From assembly GCA_023374025.1 (NCBI GenBank), contig SIJG01000012.1, positions 2,240,656 to 2,304,655 on the forward strand: a stretch of 64,000 nucleotides of DNA. Direction: 5' to 3'. Positions 25,091-35,257 of the stretch are shown here, in pieces; position 1 is the stretch's first letter, and each line of letters opens with the position of its first letter. The notes beneath the pieces are model-generated. The model made no database searches. It was not told the DNA's origin and worked only from the letters and a program-made list of their open reading frames with translations. This DNA is from Heterodera schachtii (taxonomy: Eukaryota > Nematoda > Chromadorea > Rhabditida > Heteroderidae). The position numbers and the translations under genes were made by a program.

Positions 25091-25655
25091 AGGGTCTAAA
25101 CTAGGGTTGCTCCCCGAGCCCTCGGGGGGCAAAATGTCGAGGGCCGGGGACCTCGGGGAGCGACATGTCGGGGGTCGGGGCGGGGAGGAGCTCAATTGTC
25201 GGGGGTCGGGGACCCCGATCGGGGAATGACCAAATTTTATTTTAACCCAAAAAACCAATTTTTTTTTTAAATTCTCGTAAATCTTCCTTTTTTACTTTAA
25301 TAATCTGATTTCGTTAGAAGCTGGCCTTTAAACCAGGGCTTCCATTTGTTCTTATTTATAAGAATTTCTAATTTTGGGGTAGCGACTAAAATTATTCTGA
25401 TTTCTTAAATATATTTATAATTTTGAAATTTTATTTCATAATTCCAATATTTTATCAAGAAATTTTAAAGTCTGACGCAAATTTTTTTTGATCTTTTGAT
25501 CCCAAATGTTTGAAAAAATGTTGCAAAATGTCATATTTTGATACTAAAAAAATGGGAGTAAAAATGCACTGGTATGAATTGAGTTTTTTTTTTGGAAAAA
25601 TGAATATTTTTTATTCAAAATAAGTTTAATATATAGCCAAAATTTTAAAATTTTC

Positions 25656-25681
25656 CCGGCGGCGCCTATCGGCACCACCGG
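25656..25681. repeat. GC hairpin module
   Basis: CCGGCGGCGCC, loop TATC, GGCACCACCGG, preceded by AAAATTTTC. Inside the element at 25102-26195. Confidence 0.85.
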
Positions 25682-25793
25682 ACACTTAAAATACTTAATT
25701 TACTTAAAAAAAACTGGCTCAAAAATTGCAAAAATTGGTCATTTTTGGACAAAATCTGACAATGTATTGTATTCAAAAATCAATTTTTTTTTT

Positions 25794-25807
25794 CCGGCGG
25801 CGCCTTA
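25794..25807. repeat. GC hairpin module, left half only
   Basis: CCGGCGGCGCCTTA after a poly-T run. The right arm is missing, so this copy is truncated at the loop. Confidence 0.65.
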
Positions 25808-25885
25808 ACAGATTTTTCCTAAAAATACCAATTTTTGCAATTTTGGGACAATTTTTTGCAAAAAAAAAATTGGAGTTTTGGGGGG

Positions 25886-25910
25886 CCGGCGGTGCCGATA
25901 GGTGCCGCCG
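25886..25910. repeat. GC hairpin module, reverse orientation
   Basis: CCGGCGGTGCC, loop GATA, GGTGCCGCCG, after GGGGG. Inverted relative to the copy at 25656, so the element carries the module in both orientations. Confidence 0.85.
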
Positions 25911-26239
25911 AAAAGTTTTTTCGGACTTTTTAATTATTTAATATTAAGAAAATTGATTAAAATTTCATAAATTTTCAACCTTTCCCCCCTTCGTTGTTGA
26001 ATTAACTTTTTAAATTTTTACAATGCTCGGAGTCCCCAATTCCCCGAATTAAGGTCGGGGAGTCGGGGGGGGTAAAAAGTCGGGGGCCGGGGACCTCGGG
26101 GAGCGACATGTCGGGGGTCGGGGCGGGGAATAGGCCCAAAAAAGTCGGGGATCGGGGTCGGGGACCGGGGAGCTCGGGGACGGGGAGCAACCCTAATTTA
26201 AATATTAAATCTTTTTTTAAATAAACATGTCACCTTGAT

Positions 26240-27110
26240 TACGCCGGAATTCCAACTGTGAAGCCAAAATTTGTGTTTAAAGAACGAATTGAAATTGATG
26301 GGCCAATAATTTATGCGTTGAATTGTTTAGCCAGAATTTGACAGTGTTATTTTACATCATATTGCAGTGATTTGTATGAATATAAATTAAAAATATTTTT
26401 CAAATATCTTTGTTTTGAACTTACATTCAATGATAATTATATAAATTGAAATTTTAGTTTGCAGATGCTTTATTTTTGTAATTTGTCAAAGGAAAGGATA
26501 TTCGATTTTTTATTTGTGTTATGAGTCATACCAATTTGAGAAAATGAAAGAGTTTTTTATGCTAGAATGTGAAGCCAATCTTGGCCTTTTGTATTTGATG
26601 AGAAAAATTGGCACTGTGACAAAATTGGGAAGGAAGTGAAAGAAAACGAACGGACAGAATGCCAAAAATTTAGAAAATATGTGGATATTTTATATGAATA
26701 TTTATTCCGTTTGTATGCTGAAGGTTTGTTTGAATTTTACATTAATTAAATTTTTTAATTATTAAAATAATAATAATATTAATAATAACCTTTTATTAAG
26801 CAAAAAACCCGCAAATGTCGAAACAATTGTCACCATTTGTGAAGCCAATATTTATTAGGAATAAAAATTCGAAATTGTTCTGGAAAAAAGGTGAAAATGA
26901 ATTGAGGAAAAGGAATGATTTTGATCAAATAAATTTGGAAAATGAAGAGGAATTGAATTACTAAATGAAAGAGCAAAAAAGGGGGGAAAATGCATCAAAA
27001 AATAAAATGGAAGCAAAAATTACAAAGCTTCGTAAAGAATTTGAACAAAGGAATGGAAGAAATGTATGAAAATTCGAAAGAAAATGACAAATTTGGCGCT
27101 TTCAATTCGT
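26240..27110 (+). pseudogene. decayed protein-coding gene fragments, unrecognised
   Basis: Several plus-strand segments read as ordinary protein. About 26240-26335 gives GIPTVKPKFVFKERIEID and onward. About 26586-26722 reads WPFVFDEKNWHCDKIG and runs through a charged stretch to YEYLFRLYAEG, followed by GTTTGT as a possible donor; TTTTAGTTTGCAG lies upstream near 26455-26464. About 26818-27065 starts MSKQLSPFVKPIFIRN and continues, after one in-frame TAA, with MKEQKRGENASKNK and a lysine-rich tail. Stops and frame changes separate the parts. I do not recognise the family. It could be a pseudogene or a multi-exon gene whose joins I have not resolved. The hAT-like element ending at 26195 sits just upstream. 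Confidence 0.4.
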
Positions 27111-27435
27111 CACCATAGAGGGTTAAGCAACAAAAAAATGGCCTTTTGATGTTGTTTAAAATGAAATTGTCTATTTAAGTGTCAATTTTCTTTGTGTATG
27201 ATTCTATGTTCTTTGCCCATTTTACAATTATTTGTCGATTTGATTTGCAATTTTCGCTTAATTTTCTTTATAAATTTCTTTTTATTTATTTGGATAAATT
27301 TTGAGTAATTATTATTTTTTGTAAAATTTGTTTTCCTTCAGATAATTTTAAACAGAGTAAAGTATTTGTTCTGCCAATTGTTTGGTTTTGATAATATGAT
27401 TTTCCCACCGATGCCGCTTATTTAAATAAGATTTA

Positions 27436-27520
27436 AATTAGAGATCGGCGGAAACGGGATTCCCACGGAAAACCCGGGAATCCCGTCTCGCTTTTTTCGT
27501 TTTCCCGTTCCCTTAAATTT
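27436..27520. mobile_element. possible solo hAT-like terminus
   Basis: TAGAGATCGGCGGAAACGGG followed by repeated CGGGAATCCCG-type units, a pattern of terminal plus subterminal repeats. No inverted partner was found nearby. Confidence 0.35.
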
Positions 27521-27781
27521 TCTGAAAAACGAGAATAAAAATACACTTGCAAGAATGGGGGTCTGATTTGTGAGTGCATTTCTGCCTATGCCAAAAATCG
27601 GGTTCAAACTTAAGTTTTTCAATCTAAGATGTCTTATACAGCATTAAATTTAAAAAAACGCGTTCTTTTGGTTTATTAGGAACAATAATTCTGTTGTTTG
27701 AAAAATTTTATTTTTTCAAAATTTTGCTGACGATCAAATGAGATCGCATACAATCACTTTCAATCACTATTTAAAGCTGTT

Positions 27782-28685
27782 TACCGTATTTTCTCTAATT
27801 ATATGCCCGTCTCCATTAATCTACCCGTCTCCAATTTAAAAATTGTTTATTCTAAATTGAAATTCGTTTGAAGTTTAATAAACATGAAAAAATAATATAG
27901 AAAAATCATTTATATACACCTGGATCCTGACCTAAACCCCCCCCCCCCCCCTCAGAATGATGCTTCAATTCTGTATCCTCAAAATAGACCTATTTTAGAA
28001 AATTTTGGTGAAAAATTTTTCCACTCGAAAACAAGTGCAGCTCCCTTTGTTCCCGAATCCCATGAGTTTCATTTTTAAACTTTCTTCAAAAAAGAGATAA
28101 AAATAAAAAAGAAAATACCTCTTGTAATCAAAAAATTTAGGTTTTCTAGTATTTTAATTTGTGAAAACTCCTTTTCAAAACAGCGTTCTGAACTTTTCCA
28201 GAAAAATCGCAAATTTCCAGAATTTCTGGAAATAAATTCCCCCGATTTTCTTTATTTTTAAGCTTTATTCCATTAACATTGTCCAACTCTGAAGGGAGTT
28301 TGAATTTACAAAAATTTGCATAAATTTCCCGGGCTCAAAAAATGAAAATTTTTCAAAATTAAAAAATTCCAAATTTCTGAAACGCAAAATACATATTCCT
28401 ATTTCAATATTTCAGTGAGTTTTATCAATTTATTTGTAAATATTTTGGCATTTTTCGAATTTTTCATGTAAAATTCAGAAACTTTTTAGCAAAAATGCAA
28501 TAAAAATGTTTTTTTTTGACTCGATGACATTTTTGGAGAAATATTCAAAATAAATTTCAAAAATTTTCCACTAAATAAAAATAATCTCCCTGTCTCCATT
28601 AATCTACCCGTCTTTAATTATCTCCTCCTTTCTGAGGGGATTAAAAAAGAATATACCGGGGCATATAATTAGAGAAAATACGGTA
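27782..28685. mobile_element. Tc1/mariner-like non-autonomous element (900 bp)
   Basis: The element 27784-28683 has perfect inverted ends beginning CCGTATTTTCTCTAATTATA (about 25 bp) and is flanked by TA on each side (27782-27783 and 28684-28685), the target duplication of the Tc1/mariner group. A 20-bp direct repeat (CTCCATTAATCTACCCGTCT) occurs inside at 27811-27830 and 28594-28613. A 15-base C run lies at about 27937-27951. No transposase frame is present. Confidence 0.75.
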
Positions 28686-28828
28686 GTCTATCCGTGATTG
28701 AAAAAACTTAAGTTTCAATCCTATTTTAGACATATGTGCAAATGTCCGGGGCGCAATTAACAATTTACATATCTTTGAAGTTTGATTAAAATCCAAAGAT
28801 TTGTTTTTTAAAAATTTGGCAGCCCTGG

Positions 28829-29130
28829 TAAATAAAACAATGATAACGGCTAATGATAAAAGTAATGTGATAGTGACAAAACAATTATAAAATTAATAGT
28901 CATAAAGATGGCTAAATAAAATAATGTGATATTGATAAAACGATGATAAAATTTTAGTGATAAGGATAAGGACAGATTGAGAGTGATAAAAATACTGTAT
29001 AATTAATTGTGATTGTATAATTAATCGTGATAAAACAAATGTTAAATGATACTGAAAAATATTGATAAAAACACTGATATAAATGAAAATGATACTGCAA
29101 AATACTGATAAAAATATTTTGATAACAACA
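28829..29130. repeat. degenerate GATAAAA-type simple repeat
   Basis: About twenty GATAA/TGATAAAA words in 300 bases, with interruptions. It looks like an old microsatellite-like expansion. Confidence 0.6.
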
Positions 29131-29232
29131 AATTGTAATTATTATTAAAACAATATGATATTTTAATTAAGGAAATCCGTCTGGACAGTTTGTGAAAATT
29201 CTTGACAAGTTTTTAAAAAATATGTGCTGGTT

Positions 29233-29470
29233 TCTTTTGTATAGAATTATATATCGTCCATTATTTCGAATATTTGGGTTGTCGTCGTTGACCTATTTGA
29301 AAAGCCAACTTGTTCTTTAATCAGAAATTCTAAAAGTTTGCTTCTCAAAATTCGTTCAAAAACTCTACAGACAGTGCTGGTTAATGAAACCGGCTATAAT
29401 TTAATGGGTCTGTTTTTTCGCCATTATTTACTGCCTAAATTACTTCGTTTCCTTTAATTACAGAGATGCA
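29233..29470 (-). pseudogene. non-LTR retrotransposon reverse-transcriptase fragment
   Basis: The minus strand reads KTDPLNY, then after a one-base slip PVSLTSTVCRVFERILRSKL, then EFLIKEQVGFSNRSTTTTQIF. This is the conserved NYRPvSL-to-QxGFxxxRSttT region of LINE reverse transcriptases (Jockey/CR1/RTE-like). One frameshift lies inside NYRP and stops lie on both sides. No YxDD motif or endonuclease is nearby, so this is a short dead fragment. Confidence 0.7.
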
Positions 29471-30135
29471 ACAAGGCCGGGCCCAGTGCCTTTGAAGAAG
29501 GTGCCACGGCGTCACTGAAAGGCGTGCCGTGTGAAATTTGATAAATTTGTCCGGATTTGCCAAACTTGTCAATTTTATAGGTAGCTTTGGTAGCCAGTTA
29601 AATTCTTTAAATTTTAAATTAATCTAGATTTTCTCAAAAATAAAAACTCGATAATTATTTATAAGCCTGACCGCCAGACCCCAAAAATAGAAAAATCTTA
29701 TTGAAAATTTACAATTACTGCTCAAAGTAAACCAAAAGACTGTGTATTTTTAGTTTTAAAAGCTATCAAGGTTTGAAAAATCTTTCGATCGAAGTGAATA
29801 AAATTTTCTTATTTTCATGGGTAATTTATAAATCAAAAAAAATGTTAAAAATTGGAAGAATTATGAAACATAAAAAAATATGCTTTTGCTATTTTTAGTT
29901 GCGAAACTATAAAAAATTTTAAAAACTGAAAAATATGATTTCTTTGATTTTTGAAGAAGAATAAGATTTGAAAAAATAAATAATTTTTTTTTGTTAGTTT
30001 CTTGCTATTTTATTTGTGTTTCATAGTTTTTTTAAAAACCTAGAGACTTACATAGTATTTAAAAAATATAACTTTTTAGACAAAAATTTATCAAAAAATG
30101 AACATATAAAGACAAATTAAAAGAATTGAAAAAAT

Positions 30136-30541
30136 TGTCGGGAATAAGACAATTTAAATTCAAACGGGCTTTTTTACCACAATTTTATTTGCTCACAGGC
30201 AATTACAACAAAATAGGCAAAAAGCATGAAAGAGAGTTAAACATGATTTGACTAAAAGCAAGAAGAAGCACAATATTGAGAGATGGGAAAAGTGAGAAGC
30301 TGAGAAGTCCCCTGGTAGGGAAAACCCTCCCCTTTTATAGCATCCGCAGGGGGGCGGGGACAATTTATCAGCATAAGGGGGCGGGGGCGGAAAGAAGACA
30401 AAAACAAATGAACGGCTGAAATCGATTAAAAATAGCAAAAAGAAAACAGAGAAAAGAAAAGAAATTTGTGATTAATAAATGATTAAATAAAATAAATTTA
30501 AAAAAAATAATACTTTTAAATTTTTGTCGCTTTTGGCGACA
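30136..30541 (-). mobile_element. LTR-like block related in design to the BEL LTR
   Basis: Starts TGTCGGG and ends GGCGACA. The right edge (TGTCGCTTTTGGCGACA) copies the edge of the BEL LTRs (TGTCGCTTTCCGCGACA) almost exactly. On the minus strand it has a TATA box (TATAAAAG, 30332-30339) and then AATAAA (30184-30189), the order expected of an LTR, with an AT-rich U3 end like the BEL LTR. The overall sequence is otherwise diverged. It lies 23 nt past the stop of the ORF at 30565, as a 3' LTR would. The left boundary is less sure. It is either a solo or 3' LTR of a second, related element. Confidence 0.6.
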
Positions 30542-30564
30542 AAGTCGCCCGGCCCAAGCTAGGC

Positions 30565-31533
30565 TCAATGTTTCCTGTTCTTCTTTCCCCCTTTTTTGGT
30601 GCGGTGGTGGGAAGATGCGGATGTTCCGGAACTGGAGTCGGTGTCCGAGCTGGAAGAAGGGGTGCGCTTTTGCTTCTGTTTGCGTCGCTTTCGCAGTGCC
30701 TCGGCATTTCCCCCCGTCAGCACAGGGGGCAAAATTTGGTCCAATGAGGCGGCCAATTGGTGCTGCGCCTTCGCCATGGCCTCATGTGCTGCGGCCGACG
30801 ATTCGACTGAAGATTGGAGGGACTCAAGGAGCTTTACCAGCATAGCCGCGCTGGTGCCTTCCCGGACGGGAGCAAGACGGCTGCTTTCGACCGTGACCTT
30901 CAATTTGGGCAGTCCCGGCTGGCCCTCGCTCTCTTCCCGCGGAGTGCCCTTCTGCTCCTCCGCTTGGTCCTTCATGAGGGTTTCCCTCATGAGTCCCAGG
31001 TCCTTTCCGGCAACCGGATGGACCTTAACCAATACCGAAATTGGTTTAGCCTTAATGGAGGGAGGCCGAATAATCGGCCGCTCCTTTTCAGTCCCTGGCT
31101 GGACCAAGTTTCCCTTAGAGAGAGATTGGTCCTTCAGAAAATTGTCCTTGCGCGAGAGTCGTTCAGAAGCCTCGCCTTCTCCCTTTTTTGAATAAAAGGG
31201 GCAAGTTTTGGCACCGCTTCGGTGACCAAATGTGCCACATGTTTTGCATGTCGGCGCCTTCTTGGATTTCACCGAGGCCTCGCGGGCCTCGGCATCAATG
31301 AAATCGTGGACAGTTGCATTTTTCGGATCAAATGATTGATCCGAAAGTCGTCCCCCGTTTTCGGTGTCCCCGGGGGAATCAATTTCCCCCTCAGAACCGT
31401 CGCTTACCACTCTGGCAGCGTCTTCCAAATCAATTTTCTGCACTCGGATGGCCCGCTGACACAAAGGCAATTGCCCATGACCAGGAATGGAGCCCAAGGA
31501 AGATGATGAACTGCTTGAACTCGACGAAGACAT
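30565..31533 (-). CDS. zinc-knuckle protein of unknown function beside an LTR-like block (322 aa)
   Basis: An intact minus-strand frame. I start it at the ATG at 31533, because a TATA box lies 44 bp upstream; an ATG at 31875 would add 114 residues, including a hydrophobic stretch (TTYIILAFFLLSIG). Seen from M(31533): an 11-serine run, an acidic segment, then a zinc knuckle at 96-111 (CKTCGTFGHRSGAKTC followed by PFY). The knuckle's CX2CX4HX6C-P-x-Y form resembles the TAF1-type C2HC knuckle more than retroviral Gag boxes. A helical segment follows (LLESLQSSVESSAAAHEAM), and a basic Ser-rich tail ends GGKKNRKH, likely nuclear or nucleic-acid binding. GC content is far above the flanks and like that of the BEL genes. 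Inference: an accessory or captured gene of a second LTR element, or a domesticated gene. Function unknown. Confidence 0.6.
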   Translation of the reverse strand: MSSSSSSSSSSSLGSIPGHGQLPLCQRAIRVQKIDLEDAARVVSDGSEGEIDSPGDTENGGRLSDQSFDPKNATVHDFIDAEAREASVKSKKAPTCKTCGTFGHRSGAKTCPFYSKKGEGEASERLSRKDNFLKDQSLSKGNLVQPGTEKERPIIRPPSIKAKPISVLVKVHPVAGKDLGLMRETLMKDQAEEQKGTPREESEGQPGLPKLKVTVESSRLAPVREGTSAAMLVKLLESLQSSVESSAAAHEAMAKAQHQLAASLDQILPPVLTGGNAEALRKRRKQKQKRTPSSSSDTDSSSGTSASSHHRTKKGGKKNRKH

Positions 31534-31576
31534 TTTTTTGAATAATGGAAATGAAATACCCCATTTGTCCCGGGGG

Positions 31577-31584
31577 TATTTATA
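31577..31584 (-). promoter_or_regulatory. TATA box upstream of the zinc-knuckle ORF
   Basis: Minus strand GGATGTTATAAATACCC. The core GGATG-Y-TATAAA is shared with the TATA of the LTR-like block (GGATGCTATAAAAGG). Transcription would start roughly 25-30 nt downstream, just before the ATG at 31533. Confidence 0.5.
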
Positions 31585-31876
31585 ACATCCCCAAGGACCT
31601 CCCCTTTTTGGTGAGTCAATTGATTCACCCGTTTGCTTGCCGAGGATGGAAGCATCCTCCTCTCCGATACGGGACAGAAAAGAGCGCACATATTGTGACT
31701 CATTTTTACTAATCGGAGGGAAATTCTTCCCTCCGTCTTTCGATGAGCATTTGCCAATGCTCAATAAGAAAAATGCCAAAATTATATATGTCGTAGGGAT
31801 GACACGGGGGCTGGTTGGCCTTGCCCGTGTTTCTCCCCACTGGCGTTCAGGGATTTTTTTAAAAAAAATTTTCAAA

Positions 31877-32085
31877 CCTAGAAATTTTTCATAAAAAAAT
31901 TCTTAGGAATTTTCTTAGTACGAAAATTTCAAGAAAAAAAAATTTTTTTAGAAAATTTTTGAAAAAACTTAGTGGTTCATCATAAAATTTCTAAAAAATC
32001 GCTGAAAATTTCTCAAAAAATTTTTTTTCTTGAAATTTTTGTACTAAGAAAATTCCTAAGAATTTTTTTATGAAAAATTTCTAGG
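31877..32085. repeat. 209-bp palindrome abutting the BEL 3' LTR
   Basis: Arms of about 70-80 bp are near-perfect reverse complements, from CCTAGAAATTTTTCAT at the left edge to ATGAAAAATTTCTAGG at the right edge, with a loop of about 50 bp. The right arm ends exactly where the LTR (TGTCGCGG) starts. It is probably a small foldback/MITE-like element, or a sequence generated at the LTR junction. No target duplication of its own is visible. Confidence 0.8.
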
Positions 32086-32651
32086 TGTCGCGGAGTGGAC
32101 AAAAAATTACTGGAAAAGAAATTACTTCCTTACGGAAATTATTTCCTTTCCCTGTCCAACGGGGACAGTGTTGAAAATGAAAAGTGCTGATTTCAGTGCC
32201 CAAATGTGGACACTGAAAATGAGGGTTCTCTGTGACCCTTTGAATGACCCAACGGGGGTCAAATTTATGTTCTGTATGAAAGGGCTGCTGAATGTCCCTT
32301 TTACAGATTTAGAGAAGAGCTTTCTCTTACTCTTTATTCAAATGAACACAAACACAATTTGTGTAATTTTAATTGGACAGTTTCCTGTCCCAACTGACTT
32401 GAACCAAATGAACAAGTGAAGAAAATGGGAAATGGGCCGGGCTTTTATACCCTCACAATCGATGGGGGCGGAGCAAATCACGTGAATAAATAAGCACAAA
32501 CAAATTGGAAAATCGGTGACTCATAGCGAAAAAATGCAAGGGAAAAAAGATGATTCATGATTGAAGAAGCGAACGAGGGAAAATTGATTGACAAATTAAT
32601 AAAAAATAAATTAAATAAATTTCGAAGAAATTTGTGTCGCTTTCCGCGACA
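32086..32651 (-). repeat. 3' LTR of BEL/Pao element (566 bp)
   Basis: Bounded by TGTCGCGG and CCGCGACA. It differs from the 5' LTR (41109-41674) at five substitutions and two one-base indels, about 98.8% identity, so the insertion is young. On the minus strand it has TATAAAAG at 32442-32449 and AATAAA at 32333-32338. The left flank CTAGG does not match the right flank AAAAA, so no 5-bp target duplication is visible. Confidence 0.95.
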
Positions 32652-32672
32652 TTCTCCGGGCCTCGACGATGG
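32652..32672 (-). promoter_or_regulatory. polypurine-tract position before the 3' LTR
   Basis: The minus strand just before the LTR reads GAGGCCCGGAGAA. This is the expected place for the plus-strand primer, but the run is short and broken by CCC, so the assignment rests on position. Confidence 0.4.
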
Positions 32673-32686
32673 CGACACCTCTGTTT

Positions 32687-35257
32687 TCACTTCTTCATCC
32701 AAGTTCTTTCATCTTTGATCGGTCGTCTGAGCACACGTAGATGACCGTTCTGCAAAAGTTCATCTGGCAGCGGGCCTCGGTCGCCGGTCACGTGGAAGTG
32801 GAAAAGCCCAGAAAAAAATGCCCTCTCGAAAGGGAATTGTATTTCCCTTATATATCTTTTCAAAGATATGGTTGGGTGGGAAAATTCCCATCCTTTCATG
32901 CCACCATGCATCACGTATGACACGTGTGTTGCCGTTGAATCGAAAAATTTCGATGAGTCATTCCCATAAGATCGGGATGACTCATGCCTGAAGAATTTTT
33001 TCGAGACGGAGAGAATAGGACGTGATTCAACACCACATCCGAAGGATTCTCCCCCCGCCAAGTACAGTATCAACAATACTGTAACTATACCGTACTCACT
33101 TCTCATCAAAGACCGGAAAATAAATTTCCAAAGTCTATAGAAAGGAGAAATTTTAATGAATACGATAAGGCAAACAATGCCTATTCCACAAACAGTCAGC
33201 ATTACGGAGATGGATTGGAAACCCATTAATGTCCAAATGGTGGCTTTCCAATCAAAATTCCAATCAAACCAATTTGATCGATTAACATGGTTTGAAATTT
33301 CATGTTTTTCTGAGTGTTTAGGATCGAAATCCTCAAACATTTGATATGGAACGTAATGTAACGTTCCATTCATGAAGAAAGATGTTGTCCCTGCCAAACA
33401 TTTGGTTTGGCATTTGGTTTGAATTCTTGCTTTATCAAACGATAAAATCGTCTGATAAATTGAAGCATTGGAATCACATTTTGTCGAAAAATGTGTTCCA
33501 TCATCGCATGTAACTTCAGCAAGAGAGTTGCCAAAGTTTGTTGAGCACACATAAGCAAATTGTGCTCCTGTAGAGCATTTATAACATCCTGAGATGTTTA
33601 AAGGAAGAATTGTGCATAGACTTTGGTGCAATTCCAAAGCCATTTGCAAACCTTCTATTTGAAGATTGATTTGAACAGGACTGAATCCTGTCAAAGCGAG
33701 AACTTTTCGCCCTGCGTTCCGGAGTTGGTAATTTTTGATATTCAATGGAAGTCTTCTCTCGGGACTTTCCATTATCTTTTCAAGATAATTGGAACGACAA
33801 TTACAATTCACCAATCCTCCCGAATGGTCGGGTAGGCAAGCATTACATGCTTGTAAACCAAGACTGCAATTGAATGCAATTGCTTCTTGGCGAGTTTTGC
33901 ACTTGAAGTCAATTTTCAATGGCTCTCTTGTTAAAGCCATATTACTCCCATCAAAAATAAAATCGGAGTTTAAGACGGGTGCTGGAGGGAAAGTTACTCC
34001 AATTGGAGTAATGCTTATATTATTCCATTTTAATGTTTTTCCTGGATATAGGAATACATTGCTTGATTTGGCTTTTTCATTAATTGACTCAAGGCGAATT
34101 GTTGCGTAAACAACAAATTCCCATGAATTACAGCCTATGATTTCATAGACTGTGTTGGATTTTGCTTTGGCATACCAACGGTAGAACAGGCAGGCACTGC
34201 CGCCTAAAAGGCATTTGTTGCCCCAAAATGCAGTACTATCCAAGCAAAATGAATTGCCTGGATAACCGTTTGCATCTTTTAGCTCAGGAATTGAGGTATT
34301 GTGGCGAACTTCACCACAATAATTTCCTTCGCATGAACCCATTTTTGGGCATCTTTTGCCTGCTAAAACGTTAATTTCGTAAGAACGTTGCCAAGCTTTG
34401 GTAAAGCTTTGGCATTCCAAAGCCAATGCTTTAAGAATAACTTTTATGGAACCAAGCAGAACACCTTCCTCTGTTTTCAAAAGAAGAGTGTTTGTTTGCC
34501 CAGCTGGCAACATTGTCATAATTGCTGAATTTTCAACAATGCACTGCATGCTTGTTGCATTTTTAAAACATTTTTCGGATTTGGCCATGATTACTACAGT
34601 TTCTGCTCCAACTGTACGATGGAGAGAAACGGCAATTAGAACAATAAAAGCCGTTGTTCTAAGAACACGACCTGAGGTCCAATTTTGAGAGGCTGTACCT
34701 CTCGGCCTTCTTCCTCTTTGAGAAGGCCTATTTGGAATGGCAAAGAAAAATAATGGCCTAATAACCTGAATTATTAGCCAAATAACCAAGTAAAGTCCTG
34801 AGAAAAGGATTTTCAGAACTGAATAAGCCATAAGGCTTATACTTAAGAAGGAAATGCAAAGTCCGCCCGCTAACATAGCGGACACCAATGGATAACATGT
34901 TGGATTTGCCAACTGTTCCATGCATAGGTAGCATTCGATGAGAACACACTCATCGACTGCTGGACATAAAATGTCGTTTTTGAACATGTGTTTAGAGTCC
35001 ACCCAAAAATGACCTTCACATTTGTAGTCATTTAGGAGGATCTCTTTGGCCAACTCAAAGGTGAGCTTGTGTACATTCTCATGAATGTAACAATTCTCTG
35101 AGCAGCACAGTTCAATCTTCCGAATTTCTTTCGGAATTTTAGCATTTACGCCTTTGTTTGAGCAGGTGAGTTCACACTCCTTACAATTGTTTGTTGGGTA
35201 GGCACCTGTTAGTGCGAACATTACCCAGACAAAGAATGAACAATTTAAAATTGTCAT
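32687..35257 (-). other. envelope-like glycoprotein region (phlebovirus-type)
   Basis: The C-terminal 856 codons of the pol frame, from an internal ATG at 35257. Features seen: a signal-like hydrophobic start (LNCSFFVWVMFALTGAYP), a Cys-rich ectodomain, a long hydrophobic stretch at about 1350-1402, a second signal-like segment (TTAFIVLIAVSLHRTVGA, about 1429-1446), a second Cys-rich ectodomain with several N-x-S/T sites (about 1450-1895), a membrane span at about 1903-1930 and a further one at about 1950-1965. The second ectodomain looks like the phlebovirus G2 glycoprotein family reported for Cer7-type nematode BEL elements. The two-ectodomain order resembles a Gn/Gc precursor. Whether it is expressed from a subgenomic RNA is unknown. 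Confidence 0.75.

Larger units (their letters stand above)
25102..26195. mobile_element. hAT-like non-autonomous element (1094 bp) with G-rich subtermini
   Basis: The termini TAGGGTTGCTCCCCG (left) and CGGGGAGCAACCCTA (right) are inverted repeats. The flanks GTCTAAAC and ATTTAAAT look like an 8-bp target duplication changed at three transition positions. Both subterminal zones carry dense GTCGGGGGTCGGGG-type repeats. The interior holds three GC hairpin modules (25656, 25794, 25886). Ends of the same family recur alone at 43633 and, more diverged, at 44973. Confidence 0.75.

Noticed and set aside
26002..26190. Pro-rich minus-strand frame
   Set aside because: A translation of the G-rich subterminal repeats of the element at 25102-26195.
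30596..31195. Plus-strand 199-codon frame opposite the zinc-knuckle ORF
   Set aside because: It is rich in Ser/Arg/Phe with no domain; the minus frame has a clear zinc knuckle and upstream TATA.
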